Positions 50,208-59,561 of a stretch of 64,000 nucleotides of DNA are shown piece after piece. The notes beneath the pieces are model-generated. The model worked only from the letters and a program-made list of their open reading frames with translations. It was not told where the DNA came from and searched no databases. The position numbers and the translations under genes were made by a program. Where the stretch lies: contig NZ_JBQCCF010000069.1 of assembly GCF_051962475.1 (NCBI RefSeq), forward strand, positions 310,001 through 374,000, written 5' to 3'. The first letter of the stretch is position 1. The number at the start of each line of letters is the position of its first letter. Origin of the DNA: Dyella_A sp051962475. GTDB taxonomy: Bacteria > Pseudomonadota > Gammaproteobacteria > Xanthomonadales > Rhodanobacteraceae.

Positions 50208-52077
50208 CGAGGTCGCCGCGCAGTTCGCGCACGCGCGCTTCCAGCGCGGGCGCCGTGACCTGCTCCGGCGAAATCGGCGCATCCACCACCAGCTCCACCC
50301 GCGCACGGAATCGCCGCGGCAGGCGCGAGCGCCCCATCATCGAATCGCGCCGGCTCCACACGCTGCCCCACAACCCGCGCAGCGCCATCGGCACCACCGG
50401 CACCGGGCGGCGCGCGAGGATCTTTTCCACGCCGGGACGAAACGTCGCGATGGCGCCGTCACGGGTGAGCCCGCCCTCGGGGAAGATGCACACCAGCTCG
50501 CCGTCGGCCAGAGCTGCATCGATCGCCTCGTAGGCGGCGGCGAGCACCGCTGGATCCTCCTTCTGGCCCGCGATGGGAATCGCCTTGGCGGTGCGAAACA
50601 CGAATTTCAGCAACGGAATGTTGAAGATCCGGTAGTACATGACGAAGCGCGCGGGCCGGCGCAGGTGCGCCATCAGCAGCAGCGGGTCCATGAAACTCAC
50701 GTGGTTGCACACCAGCAGCGCCGGGCCCTCCTCCGGCAGGTGCCGCATGCCATCCACGCGTACCCGGTAGAGCGTGTTCACCAGCACCCAGGTGATGAAC
50801 CGCATCAGGAACTCGGGCACCAGGGTGAAGATGTAGACCGCCACCAGCACGTTGAGCAGCGCGGCAACCAGGAAGATCTGCGCCGACCCCAGCCCCGCCC
50901 GGCTCAGCGCCAGGCCAGCGACCGAGGCCACCACGATGAACAGCGCGTTGAGGATGTTGTTGCCGGCGATCACCCGCGAGAGCCGGTCGCGCGGCGTGCG
51001 CGCCTGCACGAAGGCGAACAGCGGCACCACGTAGAAGCCGGCGAACACGCCAATCAGGGTGAGGTCGAGCACGATGCGCCAGCTGCCCGCCGCGGCCAGG
51101 AACGCCTGCCAGTGCAAGCCCATCTGCGCCGCCGCGCCCGGGCGCGCCAGATACAGATCCACGCCGAACGCGGTGAGCCCGAACGCGCCCAGCGGCACCA
51201 GGCCGATCTCCACCCGCTTGCCCGACATCCGCTCGCACAGCAGCGAACCGACGCCGGTGCCCAGCGAAAACAGCGTGAGCACCAGGGTCAGCACGCTGCC
51301 GTCGCCGCCGAGGTTGTGCTTGGCATACAGCGGCAGCTGCGCGGTGAGCATGGTGCCGAAGAACCAGAACCAGGAGATGCCCAGTACCGCGTTGAATACC
51401 GCCCGATCGGCGCGCGTGATGCCGAGCACGCGCACGGTTTCGGTGACCGGGTTGGGGTTGAACACCAGGTGCGGCGCGGTGGCCGGCGCGGGCGGAATGG
51501 CGCGGCTGCAGGCGTAGCCGACCAGTGCCACGGTGAGCGTGGCGACCGCCGCGGCCCACGGCCCGATGCCGGCCAGCAGCATCAGCGAATTGCCGGCGAC
51601 CATGCCGATCAGGATCGCCAGCTGCGTGCCCATCTCCACCATGCCGTTGCCGCCGACCAGCTCGGTGGGCTGGAGCGCCTGCGGCAGGATCGCGTACTTG
51701 ATCGGCCCGAACACCGTCGAATGCACGCCCATCATGAACAGCACGCTCAGCAGCAGCGGCAGGTTGTGGGTGTGGAATCCCCAAGCGGCGAGCGCCATCG
51801 CAGCAATCTCGAACAGCTTCACGTAACGGATGATGCGGGTCTTCTCGAACTTCTCCGCCAGCTGGCCCGCGGTGGCCGAAAACAGGAAGTACGGCAGGAT
51901 GAACAGCGCCGGCGCCAGGTTGGTGTACAGCGACACCTCGCGGTCAGGCAGCCCCATCTGCACGGCCGCCAGCATCACCATCGCATTGCGGAACGCACTG
52001 TCGTTGAACGCGCCCAGCGCCTGGGTCCAGAAAAACGGCGCGAAGCGCCGGCGGCCGAGCAGGGTGAATTGGCTCAT
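50203..52077 (-). CDS. MFS transporter fused to a 1-acylglycerol-3-phosphate acyltransferase domain
   Basis: 624 residues. Residues about 1-410 form a 12-helix MFS transporter (start RRRFAPFFWTQALGAFNDSAFRNAMVM). About 430-620 form a PlsC-type acyltransferase with HX4D in CNHVSFMDPLLL (His near 456) and the FPEGG motif near 528. The fusion joins an LplT-like lysophospholipid flippase to an Aas-like acyltransferase, which would import and re-acylate lysophospholipids. The AMP-ligase third of Aas is missing, so acyl-ACP or acyl-CoA must be supplied otherwise. Confidence 0.88.
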   Translation of the reverse strand: MSQFTLLGRRRFAPFFWTQALGAFNDSAFRNAMVMLAAVQMGLPDREVSLYTNLAPALFILPYFLFSATAGQLAEKFEKTRIIRYVKLFEIAAMALAAWGFHTHNLPLLLSVLFMMGVHSTVFGPIKYAILPQALQPTELVGGNGMVEMGTQLAILIGMVAGNSLMLLAGIGPWAAAVATLTVALVGYACSRAIPPAPATAPHLVFNPNPVTETVRVLGITRADRAVFNAVLGISWFWFFGTMLTAQLPLYAKHNLGGDGSVLTLVLTLFSLGTGVGSLLCERMSGKRVEIGLVPLGAFGLTAFGVDLYLARPGAAAQMGLHWQAFLAAAGSWRIVLDLTLIGVFAGFYVVPLFAFVQARTPRDRLSRVIAGNNILNALFIVVASVAGLALSRAGLGSAQIFLVAALLNVLVAVYIFTLVPEFLMRFITWVLVNTLYRVRVDGMRHLPEEGPALLVCNHVSFMDPLLLMAHLRRPARFVMYYRIFNIPLLKFVFRTAKAIPIAGQKEDPAVLAAAYEAIDAALADGELVCIFPEGGLTRDGAIATFRPGVEKILARRPVPVVPMALRGLWGSVWSRRDSMMGRSRLPRRFRARVELVVDAPISPEQVTAPALEARVRELRGDLA

Positions 52078-52236
52078 GCAGATCCCGTGGGAAAACGCCG
52101 GCGCCTAGCCTAGCGTGAATGCACCACCGCACGCGCCGTTCCCACCGCACGACTTCGCGCGCGATTCGGAGCGCGCCGGGAGCGGCGCACCACCCGAGCC
52201 ACCTGTCACGCCGATGCGGCGGACCCCGTGGCTTGC

Positions 52237-53520
52237 CTAGCGCCGATGCAGCGCGCGATGCGCGATATCGCGGCGGTAGAAAGCACCGTCGAAGCGAATC
52301 TTCGCCGCCGCTGCGTAGGCATGCTCGCGCGCGGCGGCGATGTCCTTGCCCAGCGCGCAGATGGTGAGCACGCGGCCCCCTGCCGTGACCGGGCGACCCT
52401 GTGCATCGAGCCGGGTGCCGGCATGAAACACCTTCGCTTCCGGCGCCAGCGGCGTGTCCAGGCCCTCGATCGGAGTACCGCTCTTCACCGGGCCGGGATA
52501 GCCGCCAGCGGCCATCACCACCCCCAGCGACGGGCGCGGATCCCAATGCGCCTTGGTGTGGTGCAGCTCGCCATCGAGCGCGGCTTCGATCAGCTCCACC
52601 AGGTCGGACTTCAGCCGCAGCATGATCGGCTGCGTCTCCGGATCGCCGAAGCGCACGTTGAATTCGATCACCTTGGGGTTGCCGGCCTTGTCGATCATCA
52701 GCCCGGCGTAGAGGAAGCCGATGAACGGGGCACCCTCTCCGGCCATGCCGCGCAGAGTCGGCTCGATCACCTGCTTGAGGATGCGCTGCTCCACCTCCGG
52801 CGTGACCACCGGCGCCGGCGAATACGCGCCCATGCCGCCGGTGTTGGGACCGAGGTCATTGTCGTCGCGGCGCTTGTGGTCCTGGCTGGAGGCCATCGGC
52901 AGCGCGTGGCTGCCGTCGCTCATGACGATGTAGCTGGCTTCCTCGCCGTCGAGGAACTCCTCGATCACCACCCGCGCCGAGGCATCGCCGAACGCATGGC
53001 CGCCGAGCATGTCATGCAGCGCCTGCTCGGCATCGGCCAGGGTCAGCGCCACCACCACGCCCTTACCCGCCGCCAGGCCGTCGGCCTTTATCACGATCGG
53101 CGCGCCGTGCTCGCGCACGTAGGCGAGCGCGCGGTTCACGTCGGTGAACACGGCGTAGTGCGCGGTGGGAATGTTGTGGCGAAGCAGGAAATCCTTGGCG
53201 AACGCCTTGGAGCCCTCCAGCTGCGCGGCGATCGCACGCGGGCCGAAGATGCGCAGCCCGGCGCCGCGGAACTTGTCCACCACGCCGGCCACCAGCGGCA
53301 CCTCGGGGCCGACCACGGTCAGGCCCACCTTCTCGGCCTTGGCCAGCGCCAGCAATCCGGCGATGTCGTTCGCTGGGACGTCGGCGTTGCGCACGCCACG
53401 CTCGCGCGCCGTGCCCGCGTTGCCCGGCGCCACGATCACCTCGTCGACCCGCGGCGACTGCTTGAGCTTCCACGCCAGCGCGTGCTCACGCCCGCCGTTG
53501 CCGATGACCAGAACCTTCAT
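52237..53520 (-). CDS. purD: Phosphoribosylamine-glycine ligase (GARS)
   Basis: PurD makes glycinamide ribonucleotide in de novo purine synthesis. The 427-residue ATP-grasp enzyme begins MKVLVIGNGGREHALAWKL and contains IKADGLAAGKGVVVA, SSQDHKRRDDNDLGPNTGGMGAYSP and EFNVRFGDPETQP. ATG at 53520 fits the family; the open frame upstream is not used. It is transcribed leftward after the pigment ligase. Confidence 0.97.
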   Translation of the reverse strand: MKVLVIGNGGREHALAWKLKQSPRVDEVIVAPGNAGTARERGVRNADVPANDIAGLLALAKAEKVGLTVVGPEVPLVAGVVDKFRGAGLRIFGPRAIAAQLEGSKAFAKDFLLRHNIPTAHYAVFTDVNRALAYVREHGAPIVIKADGLAAGKGVVVALTLADAEQALHDMLGGHAFGDASARVVIEEFLDGEEASYIVMSDGSHALPMASSQDHKRRDDNDLGPNTGGMGAYSPAPVVTPEVEQRILKQVIEPTLRGMAGEGAPFIGFLYAGLMIDKAGNPKVIEFNVRFGDPETQPIMLRLKSDLVELIEAALDGELHHTKAHWDPRPSLGVVMAAGGYPGPVKSGTPIEGLDTPLAPEAKVFHAGTRLDAQGRPVTAGGRVLTICALGKDIAAAREHAYAAAAKIRFDGAFYRRDIAHRALHRR

Positions 53521-53605
53521 GCCGTGCTCCGAAAATGCCCCACGCGCCCGCGACGCAGGCGCGCATTGTAGCGGCACGGTCGGCCGGGCCGACCGCGCGC
53601 CCGCC

Positions 53606-54985
53606 TCAGTCGCGGGTGGCGAGCAGGGCGAGCAGGGCGGCGCGCGGCAACTTGCCGGTTTCGTTGCGCGGCAGCGCGTCGACCAGGCGCAGCGGGCGCG
53701 GCAGGAAAAGGGGGTCGATGGCGCCGCGCAGCGCCTCGAGGATCTGCGCCTCGCTGAGGCCCGGCGCGACGGCGAGTGCGGCGATGCGGCGCACGCCGCG
53801 GGCGTCCGGTTCGTCCAGTTGCAATACGGCACCGTCGCGCACACCAGGGATGGCGAGCAGGCGGCGGGTCAGGTCGCCAAGCGAGGCGCGCTTGCCGGCG
53901 ATCTCCAGCATGTCGGCGTGGCGACCGCACAGGCGGAACGCGCGGCCGGCATCACGCAGCGTCACCAGATCGGCCAACACCACAGGCGCGGCCAGCTGCG
54001 GCGCGTGGACCTGGGTGCCATCGGGCTGCGGATGCAGGCTCACGCCCTCGTACAGCTGCCACAGCTCCGATACGGTCGGCTGCCGGCTGGCGAACACGCA
54101 GGTCTCGGTGGAGCCGAACACCTCCAGCAGCGGCGCGCCATAGCGCTGCTCGGCCGCTTGCGCGAGCTCGACCGGCATCGGCGCGGTGGCCGAAAGCATC
54201 GCCGCCAGCGGTGGCAGCGCCACCCCGGACTCGACCAGCGCGCGCAAGTGCACCGGCGTGGTCACCAGCACGCGGGGCGCCGGCACGGCGGCCAATGCGG
54301 CCGCCACGTCGGCCGGAAAGAACGGCCGGCTGCCGCACACCGCCACGTCGCCGAGCAGCGGCAGCACCACCGAGGTCTCCATGCCGTACATGTGCTGCGG
54401 CGGCACGGTGGCGACCACGTTGCAGGAACCGTCGACGTATCCGCGCAGCATGCGCAGGTTGCCGGCGTTGCTGGCGTGGAAACTGCGCCAGGTCTTCACA
54501 TGCGCGGCCGGCTGGCCGGTGGAACCGGAGGTGTAGCCGAGCGCCACCACCTGATCGGCATCGATCATCGGCCAGTCGATCGGCTCACTCGCTACCGGGC
54601 GGGCTACCAGCGAGGGCAGGCGGTGGTAGTGCGGCGGGGCCGGCTCCAGCGCCAGGTCGCCCAGCGCGTAGCAGCCGGGATGGGCGGCCATCACCTCGTC
54701 GATGGCGCGCGGCGCACGCGAGGAGGGCAGGAGGTTGGTCTGGCCACGCAAGGCGATGGCGCTGAACGCAACAAGAAAGGCGTAGCGGTCCTCGCACAGA
54801 TTGACCGCGGCGGCGGCCGGCGGCAGGTGATCGGCGACGTACTGCACATCGGCGAGGAAGTCGCGTGCAGTGACCGGCGCGCCATGGCGCCAGGCCACTG
54901 TGCGATCGCCGTCGCCGGCGGTCAGCAGCGGAAGCTGTGGCGCCAGCAACAGGTCGCGCTGCGGCGTGTCGAAGACTGTGGCCAA
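53606..54985 (-). CDS. AMP-dependent acyl/aryl ligase, probable starter-loading enzyme of the aryl-polyene pathway
   Basis: 459 residues of the ANL adenylating superfamily: GYTSGSTGQPAAHVKTW (P-loop), EVFGSTETCVFASRQ (A5), FRLCGRHADMLEIAGKR (A8) and a C-terminal PRNETGKLPRAAL with the catalytic Lys. The short C-terminal domain resembles XanA2/ApeH-type ligases that activate a hydroxybenzoate or similar acid onto an ACP. The pigment cluster at 6.9-19.7 kb lacks such a ligase, so this is the likely partner. The start is TTG 54985 with GGGAG upstream. Confidence 0.72.
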   Translation of the reverse strand: MATVFDTPQRDLLLAPQLPLLTAGDGDRTVAWRHGAPVTARDFLADVQYVADHLPPAAAAVNLCEDRYAFLVAFSAIALRGQTNLLPSSRAPRAIDEVMAAHPGCYALGDLALEPAPPHYHRLPSLVARPVASEPIDWPMIDADQVVALGYTSGSTGQPAAHVKTWRSFHASNAGNLRMLRGYVDGSCNVVATVPPQHMYGMETSVVLPLLGDVAVCGSRPFFPADVAAALAAVPAPRVLVTTPVHLRALVESGVALPPLAAMLSATAPMPVELAQAAEQRYGAPLLEVFGSTETCVFASRQPTVSELWQLYEGVSLHPQPDGTQVHAPQLAAPVVLADLVTLRDAGRAFRLCGRHADMLEIAGKRASLGDLTRRLLAIPGVRDGAVLQLDEPDARGVRRIAALAVAPGLSEAQILEALRGAIDPLFLPRPLRLVDALPRNETGKLPRAALLALLATRD

Positions 54986-55139
54986 ACCGGATGACTCCCG
55001 CGATCCCGTGCCGCCAGGCGGCGCTGTGTGCGCAGCATCCCCCAGTCGCCCGAAGCCGACGTGAATGCGTGTTGCGCGTGGTCATGCCCGCTTCGCGCCG
55101 CGGCCCGCAATGGCGGCCCCGGCGCGCCCCTTCGGGCGA

Positions 55140-55721
55140 TCAGGGCCGGATGATAGCGCCGCTGAGGCCGTCGCGGATGGGGCAGGGCCGCTCGGCCTCG
55201 CCCAGCGGCGCGGCAAGCAGGCCATCCAGCGCATCGCCGAAGTAGCCGATCACCTCCTGCGACGACCGCGCCGGTGGCGCACCATGGGGGTTGGCGCTGG
55301 TGGAGACGATCGCCCCGCCGAACGCGCGGCACAGTGCGGCCACGGTGGGGTGGGCGGTAATGCGTACGGCAATGCCCTCGTGCGCGCCCGTCACCCAAGC
55401 CGGCACCGCCGCCGAGCGCGGAAGCACCCACGTGTGCGGCCCCGGCCAGCTGGTCAGCACCGCCTGCCGCTGCGCCTCGGGCAGCTGATCGAGTGCAAGG
55501 TAGCGCTCGAGCTGGTCCAGCTCGGCGGCGATCAGCAGCACTCCCTGGTCGGCCGGCCGCTGCTTGAGCGCGAACAGGCGCTCGAACGCGGCCAGATCCT
55601 GCGGATCGCAACCGAGCCCGAACACCGCTTCGGTTGGATAGGCCAGCACACCACCGGCGCGCAGCAGGGCCGCCGCGCCATCGATCTCGCCGGATCCGAA
55701 GCGATGCAGCAAGCCGCTCAT
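55140..55721 (-). CDS. tsaC: Threonylcarbamoyl-AMP synthase (TsaC/Sua5/YrdC)
   Basis: TsaC makes threonylcarbamoyl-AMP for the t6A37 modification of tRNAs that read ANN codons, including tRNA-Met. The 193-residue protein has GGVLAYPTEAVFGLGCDP, LKQRPADQGVLLI (K-x-R) and the C-terminal IVSTSANPHG, all family features, and the short TsaC length rather than the Sua5 extension. It overlaps the topA stop by 4 bases. Confidence 0.94.
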   Translation of the reverse strand: MSGLLHRFGSGEIDGAAALLRAGGVLAYPTEAVFGLGCDPQDLAAFERLFALKQRPADQGVLLIAAELDQLERYLALDQLPEAQRQAVLTSWPGPHTWVLPRSAAVPAWVTGAHEGIAVRITAHPTVAALCRAFGGAIVSTSANPHGAPPARSSQEVIGYFGDALDGLLAAPLGEAERPCPIRDGLSGAIIRP

Positions 55722-58219
55722 GCCTCGCCGGAGCGCGCGGCGGCTTTTTTCACGGCGGCTTTCTTGGTGGCGGTCTTTTTGGTTGCGGTTTTCTTGGTGG
55801 CGGTCTTTTTCGCCGCGCTCTTCTTGGCAGCGGCTTTCTTGGGCGCAGCCTTCTTAGCCACGGGTTCCTTCTTCGCGCCCGCCTTTTTGGTCGCCGCGGC
55901 TTTCTTGGCGAAGCGGCCCTTCTTCACCGGCGCGGCGGCAAGCAGCTCCACGCACTGGGCCTCGGTGAGGTCCTTCGGCTCGACGTCCTTGGGAATGCGC
56001 GCGTTCTTTTCGCCGTCGGTGATGTAGGCGCCATAGCGACCATTGAGCACCTGCACGCCGTTGCCGAAGTCCTTGATGACGCGGTTGGCGAGCATCTCCA
56101 GCTTCTCGGCCACGATCTGCAGCGCGCGCGGCAGCTCGATAGTGTACGGATCGTCCTCGGGCTTGAGCGAGGCGTAGGTGCTGCCCTGCTTCACGAACGG
56201 ACCGAAACGACCCACGCCCACGCTGACCTCGTCGCCGTTCTCGGCCTGGCCGAGCTTGCGCGGCAGCTTGAACAGCTCGATCGCCTGGTCCAGCGTGATC
56301 GTGTGCATGCTCTGGCCCGGGCGCAGGCTGGCGAACTGCAGTTTCTCGTCGGTGTCCTTGTCGCCGATCTGCGCATACGGCCCGTAGCGGCCCAGCCGCA
56401 CGGAGACCGGCTTGCCGCTCTTCGGATCGACGCCCAGCTCGCGCGCGCCGGTAGCCTCGCTGCGGTCCACCGATTCGGTCTTCTCGGCCACCTGCTGCTT
56501 GAACGGCTGCCAGAAGCGCTCCATCAGTGGCACCCAGGCCTCTTCGCCGCGGCTCACCGCATCGAGTTCGTCCTCGAGCTTGGCGGTGAAGTCGTAATCG
56601 ACGTAGCGGGTGAAGTGCTGCACCAGGAACTTGCCCACCGCGCGACCCACGTCGGTCGGCCTGAAGCGCCGCGCGTCGAGCAGCACGTACTCGCGGTTGA
56701 GCAGCACCTGGATGATGCTGGCGTAAGTCGAGGGGCGGCCGATACCGTGCTCTTCCAGCGCCTTGACCAGGCTCGCCTCAGAAAAGCGCGGCGGCGGCTC
56801 GGTGAAGTGCTGTTCGGCCAGGATGTCGTGCAGCGGCACTACTTCGCCCGCCACCAGCCGCGGCAGGCGCCGGCCTTCGTCCTCGTCCTCGGCGGCCTTC
56901 TGGTCGCGACCTTCCTCGTACACGGCAAGGAAGCCCGGATCGATCACGGTGGTGCCGGTGGAACGGAACGAGGCGTCACCGCCCGCAACGTCCTTCAACG
57001 CGAACTCAACCGACACCGTGTTGAGCGTGGCGTGGATCATCTGGCAGGCCACGGTGCGCTTCCAGATCAGCTCGTACAGCTTGCGCTGCTCGTCGTTGAG
57101 GAAGGCGGCGACTTCGCGCGGGGTGCGCAGCGCGGAGGTCGGGCGAATCGCCTCGTGCGCCTCCTGCGCGTTCTTGGATTTGGTCTTGTACACCTGCGGA
57201 CCGTCCGGCAGCGCCTTGGCGCCGAACTCGCGGGAGATCACCTGGCGCAGCTCGGCCACGGCGTCGTCGCCCAACATGGTGGAGTCGGTACGCATGTAGG
57301 TGATCAGGCCGACGTTGCCCTCGCTGCCCAGCGCCACGCCCTCGTACAGCCCCTGCGCGACCTTCATCGTGCGGCTGGTGGAGAAGCCCAGCTTGCGCGC
57401 GGCCTCCTGCTGCAGCGTCGAGGTGGTGAACGGCGCCGCGGGCCGACGCTTGCGCTCCTTCGAACCGACCTCGCTGACGGTGAGGTTGCCGCGGGCGGCG
57501 GCCTTCAGCGCGGCGCGCGCAGTCATCGCGTCGTGTTCGTTGGTGAGGTCGAACTGCTCGAACTTCTTGCCGTTGAGCTTGGTCAGGCGAGCAATGAAGT
57601 CCCCCTCGGCATGCTTGAGCTGGGCCTCGACGGACCAGTACTCGCGCGCCACGAACGCCTCGATCTCCTCCTCGCGCTCGACGATCATGCGCAGCGCCGG
57701 GCTCTGCACGCGGCCGGCCGACAGACCGCGCTGCACCTTGCGCCACAGCACCGGCGACAGGTTGAAGCCGACCAGGTAATCCAGCGCCCGGCGCGCCTGC
57801 TGGGCGTCGACCAGGTCATGCGAAAGCTGGCGCGGCTCGGCCACCGCGGCCTTGATCGCCTTGGGCGTGATCTCGGAGAACACCACGCGGTGCATGCGCT
57901 TGCCCTTGTCCAGGCCGCGCTCCTTGAGGATCTCGCTGATGTGCCAGCTGATCGCCTCGCCCTCGCGATCCAAGTCGGTCGCCAGATAGATGTCGTCGGC
58001 CAGCTTGGCGGCCTTGGCGATCGCGTCGACGTGCTTCTCGTTGCGTTCGATCACCTCGTACTTCATTTCGAAACCGTGCTCGGGATCGACCGCCCCTTCC
58101 TTCGGCTTGAGGTCGCGCACGTGGCCGTAGGAGGCCAGGACCTGGAAGTCCTTGCCGAGGTATTTGTTGATCGTCTTGGCCTTGGCCGGCGATTCGACGA
58201 TGAGCAGGTTTTTTGCCAT
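55718..58219 (-). CDS. topA: DNA topoisomerase I
   Basis: 833 residues. The Toprim domain at the start (LLIVESPAKAKTINKYLG, ATDLDREGEAISWHI) is followed by the catalytic Tyr near 307 in LITYMRTDST and several topo_C-type repeats (GRYGPYAQIGD, GRFGPFVKQGS, GRYGAYITDG). The usual Cys4 zinc fingers are absent, and the last about 65 residues are a Lys/Ala repeat tail (KKTATKKTATKK), as in many Xanthomonadales. It relaxes negative supercoils. The gene ends in an ATGA-type overlap with tsaC. Confidence 0.97.
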   Translation of the reverse strand: MAKNLLIVESPAKAKTINKYLGKDFQVLASYGHVRDLKPKEGAVDPEHGFEMKYEVIERNEKHVDAIAKAAKLADDIYLATDLDREGEAISWHISEILKERGLDKGKRMHRVVFSEITPKAIKAAVAEPRQLSHDLVDAQQARRALDYLVGFNLSPVLWRKVQRGLSAGRVQSPALRMIVEREEEIEAFVAREYWSVEAQLKHAEGDFIARLTKLNGKKFEQFDLTNEHDAMTARAALKAAARGNLTVSEVGSKERKRRPAAPFTTSTLQQEAARKLGFSTSRTMKVAQGLYEGVALGSEGNVGLITYMRTDSTMLGDDAVAELRQVISREFGAKALPDGPQVYKTKSKNAQEAHEAIRPTSALRTPREVAAFLNDEQRKLYELIWKRTVACQMIHATLNTVSVEFALKDVAGGDASFRSTGTTVIDPGFLAVYEEGRDQKAAEDEDEGRRLPRLVAGEVVPLHDILAEQHFTEPPPRFSEASLVKALEEHGIGRPSTYASIIQVLLNREYVLLDARRFRPTDVGRAVGKFLVQHFTRYVDYDFTAKLEDELDAVSRGEEAWVPLMERFWQPFKQQVAEKTESVDRSEATGARELGVDPKSGKPVSVRLGRYGPYAQIGDKDTDEKLQFASLRPGQSMHTITLDQAIELFKLPRKLGQAENGDEVSVGVGRFGPFVKQGSTYASLKPEDDPYTIELPRALQIVAEKLEMLANRVIKDFGNGVQVLNGRYGAYITDGEKNARIPKDVEPKDLTEAQCVELLAAAPVKKGRFAKKAAATKKAGAKKEPVAKKAAPKKAAAKKSAAKKTATKKTATKKTATKKAAVKKAAARSGEA

Positions 58220-58344
58220 GTGGCGGGGAGTTCCAAAAGGGAATTACCGTCGGCTGGCGACGGACACATATATCTAGTTGAGCCACGTTGGCGCGACGAC
58301 TGTCAAGCCGAACCGCGCGGAACTGAGGCCTGGCGCGGCTTCGC

Positions 58345-59481
58345 TCAGCCGCCCAGACGCTGGTAGCGGTTGCCCGGGAGCGTGCCCACGTGGCCCTCCA
58401 GCTCCAGCATCAGCAACATCGAGGACAACTCGGCCGCCGGCTGGCCGGTGCGGCCGACCAGCTCGTCCAACGGCACCGGATCGTGACCCAGGGCGTCGAG
58501 CAGCCGTCGATACTGGGGATCGACCGGCGCGCCGCTCGCCGTCGTATCGGCGTCCGCAGCAACCGGCCCGGCGGCCAGCCGCTGCGCCAGTTCCGCGCCC
58601 AGCGCCCGCGCCGCCGGCGCCAGTGCCTCGATCACTTCGCCCGGGTCCTCCACCAGCCGGGCACCGTCGCGGATCAGGCGATGGCAGCCCCGCGCCAGCG
58701 GGTTGTGGATGGATCCGGGCAGGGCAAACACCTCGCGCCCCTGCTCGCCGGCCAGCCGGGCGGTAATCAACGAGCCCGATTGCAGCCCGGCCTCGATCAC
58801 CAGCGTGCCCAGCGAAAGGCCGGCGATGATACGGTTTCGCCGCGGAAAATGATCGGCCCGCGCGGCGGTACCGGGCGGAAACTCGCTGACCAGGGCACCG
58901 CCGTCCACGATGCGCTGCGCCAGGGCGAGATGCTTGCGCGGATAGGCGCGATCTGGACCGGTGCCCATCACCGCCACGGTGGGCAGGCCGGCGTCCAGCA
59001 CCGCGGCATGCGCTGCACCGTCGATGCCGTCGGCCATGCCGCTGGTCACCAGCAGCCCAGCCTGACCCAGCGCCCGGGCAAAGACGCGCGCGTTGCCGAG
59101 GCCGGCAGGACTGGCGCGGCGCGCGCCCACGATTGCCACCTGAGGATGCAGCAGCAGTGCGGCGTCGCCTGCCACGAACAGCGCCGCGGGGGGCTGCGCG
59201 ATGGTGTCCAGCGGAGGCGGGAAATCCTCGTCCGTGCAGCGCAACAGGCGATGGCCGTCCTGCATCAGCCACGCCATATCCTCTTCCAGCCGCGCCTCGT
59301 CCGGCTGGTCCAGCCAGCGTCGGGCCGCTTCTCCGCCACTGCCGGGCTGCCGATGGACCGCCACAAGGGCGGCATCCATGCGGCCGCCGTGCTCGGTCAG
59401 GCGCTCGCGCAGGCCACCCGGACCCAGGCCCGGCGTGCGCAGGGCGATGAGCCAGTCCCGGAGATCGTTAACGTTGGTCAT
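58345..59481 (-). CDS. dprA: DNA-processing protein DprA
   Basis: DprA protects incoming single-stranded DNA and loads RecA during natural transformation. The 378-residue protein has an N-terminal SAM-like helical domain, then the Rossmann core with VGARRASPAGLGNARVFARALG, TSGMADGIDGAAH and PRRNRIIAGLSLGTLVIEAG, and a C-terminal DML1/winged-helix domain (LDALGHDPVPLDELVGRTGQPAAELSSML). Together with comM it suggests a transformable host. It is followed by topA. Confidence 0.95.
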   Translation of the reverse strand: MTNVNDLRDWLIALRTPGLGPGGLRERLTEHGGRMDAALVAVHRQPGSGGEAARRWLDQPDEARLEEDMAWLMQDGHRLLRCTDEDFPPPLDTIAQPPAALFVAGDAALLLHPQVAIVGARRASPAGLGNARVFARALGQAGLLVTSGMADGIDGAAHAAVLDAGLPTVAVMGTGPDRAYPRKHLALAQRIVDGGALVSEFPPGTAARADHFPRRNRIIAGLSLGTLVIEAGLQSGSLITARLAGEQGREVFALPGSIHNPLARGCHRLIRDGARLVEDPGEVIEALAPAARALGAELAQRLAAGPVAADADTTASGAPVDPQYRRLLDALGHDPVPLDELVGRTGQPAAELSSMLLMLELEGHVGTLPGNRYQRLGG

Positions 59482-59504
59482 CCGGCGAGTCTAAGCGCGA
59501 CGCG

Positions 59505-59536
59505 CAAACAAAAACGGCGCGGTAGCACCGCGCCGT
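59505..59536 (-). terminator. Rho-independent terminator of the LysM gene
   Basis: A perfect 9-bp stem (59514-59522 with 59528-59536) with a 5-base loop is followed on the minus strand by TTTTTGTTTG. It lies 26 bases after the LysM protein stop and before dprA, so dprA is transcribed separately. Confidence 0.85.
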
Positions 59537-59561
59537 CCTGTGGGCTTCGGCCGATCCGCGT

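Noticed and set aside
55634..58366. A 910-codon open frame on the + strand opposite topA
   Set aside because: High-GC antisense shadow; the minus strand encodes TopA with all motifs, and the + translation is His/Arg/Leu-rich without any domain.
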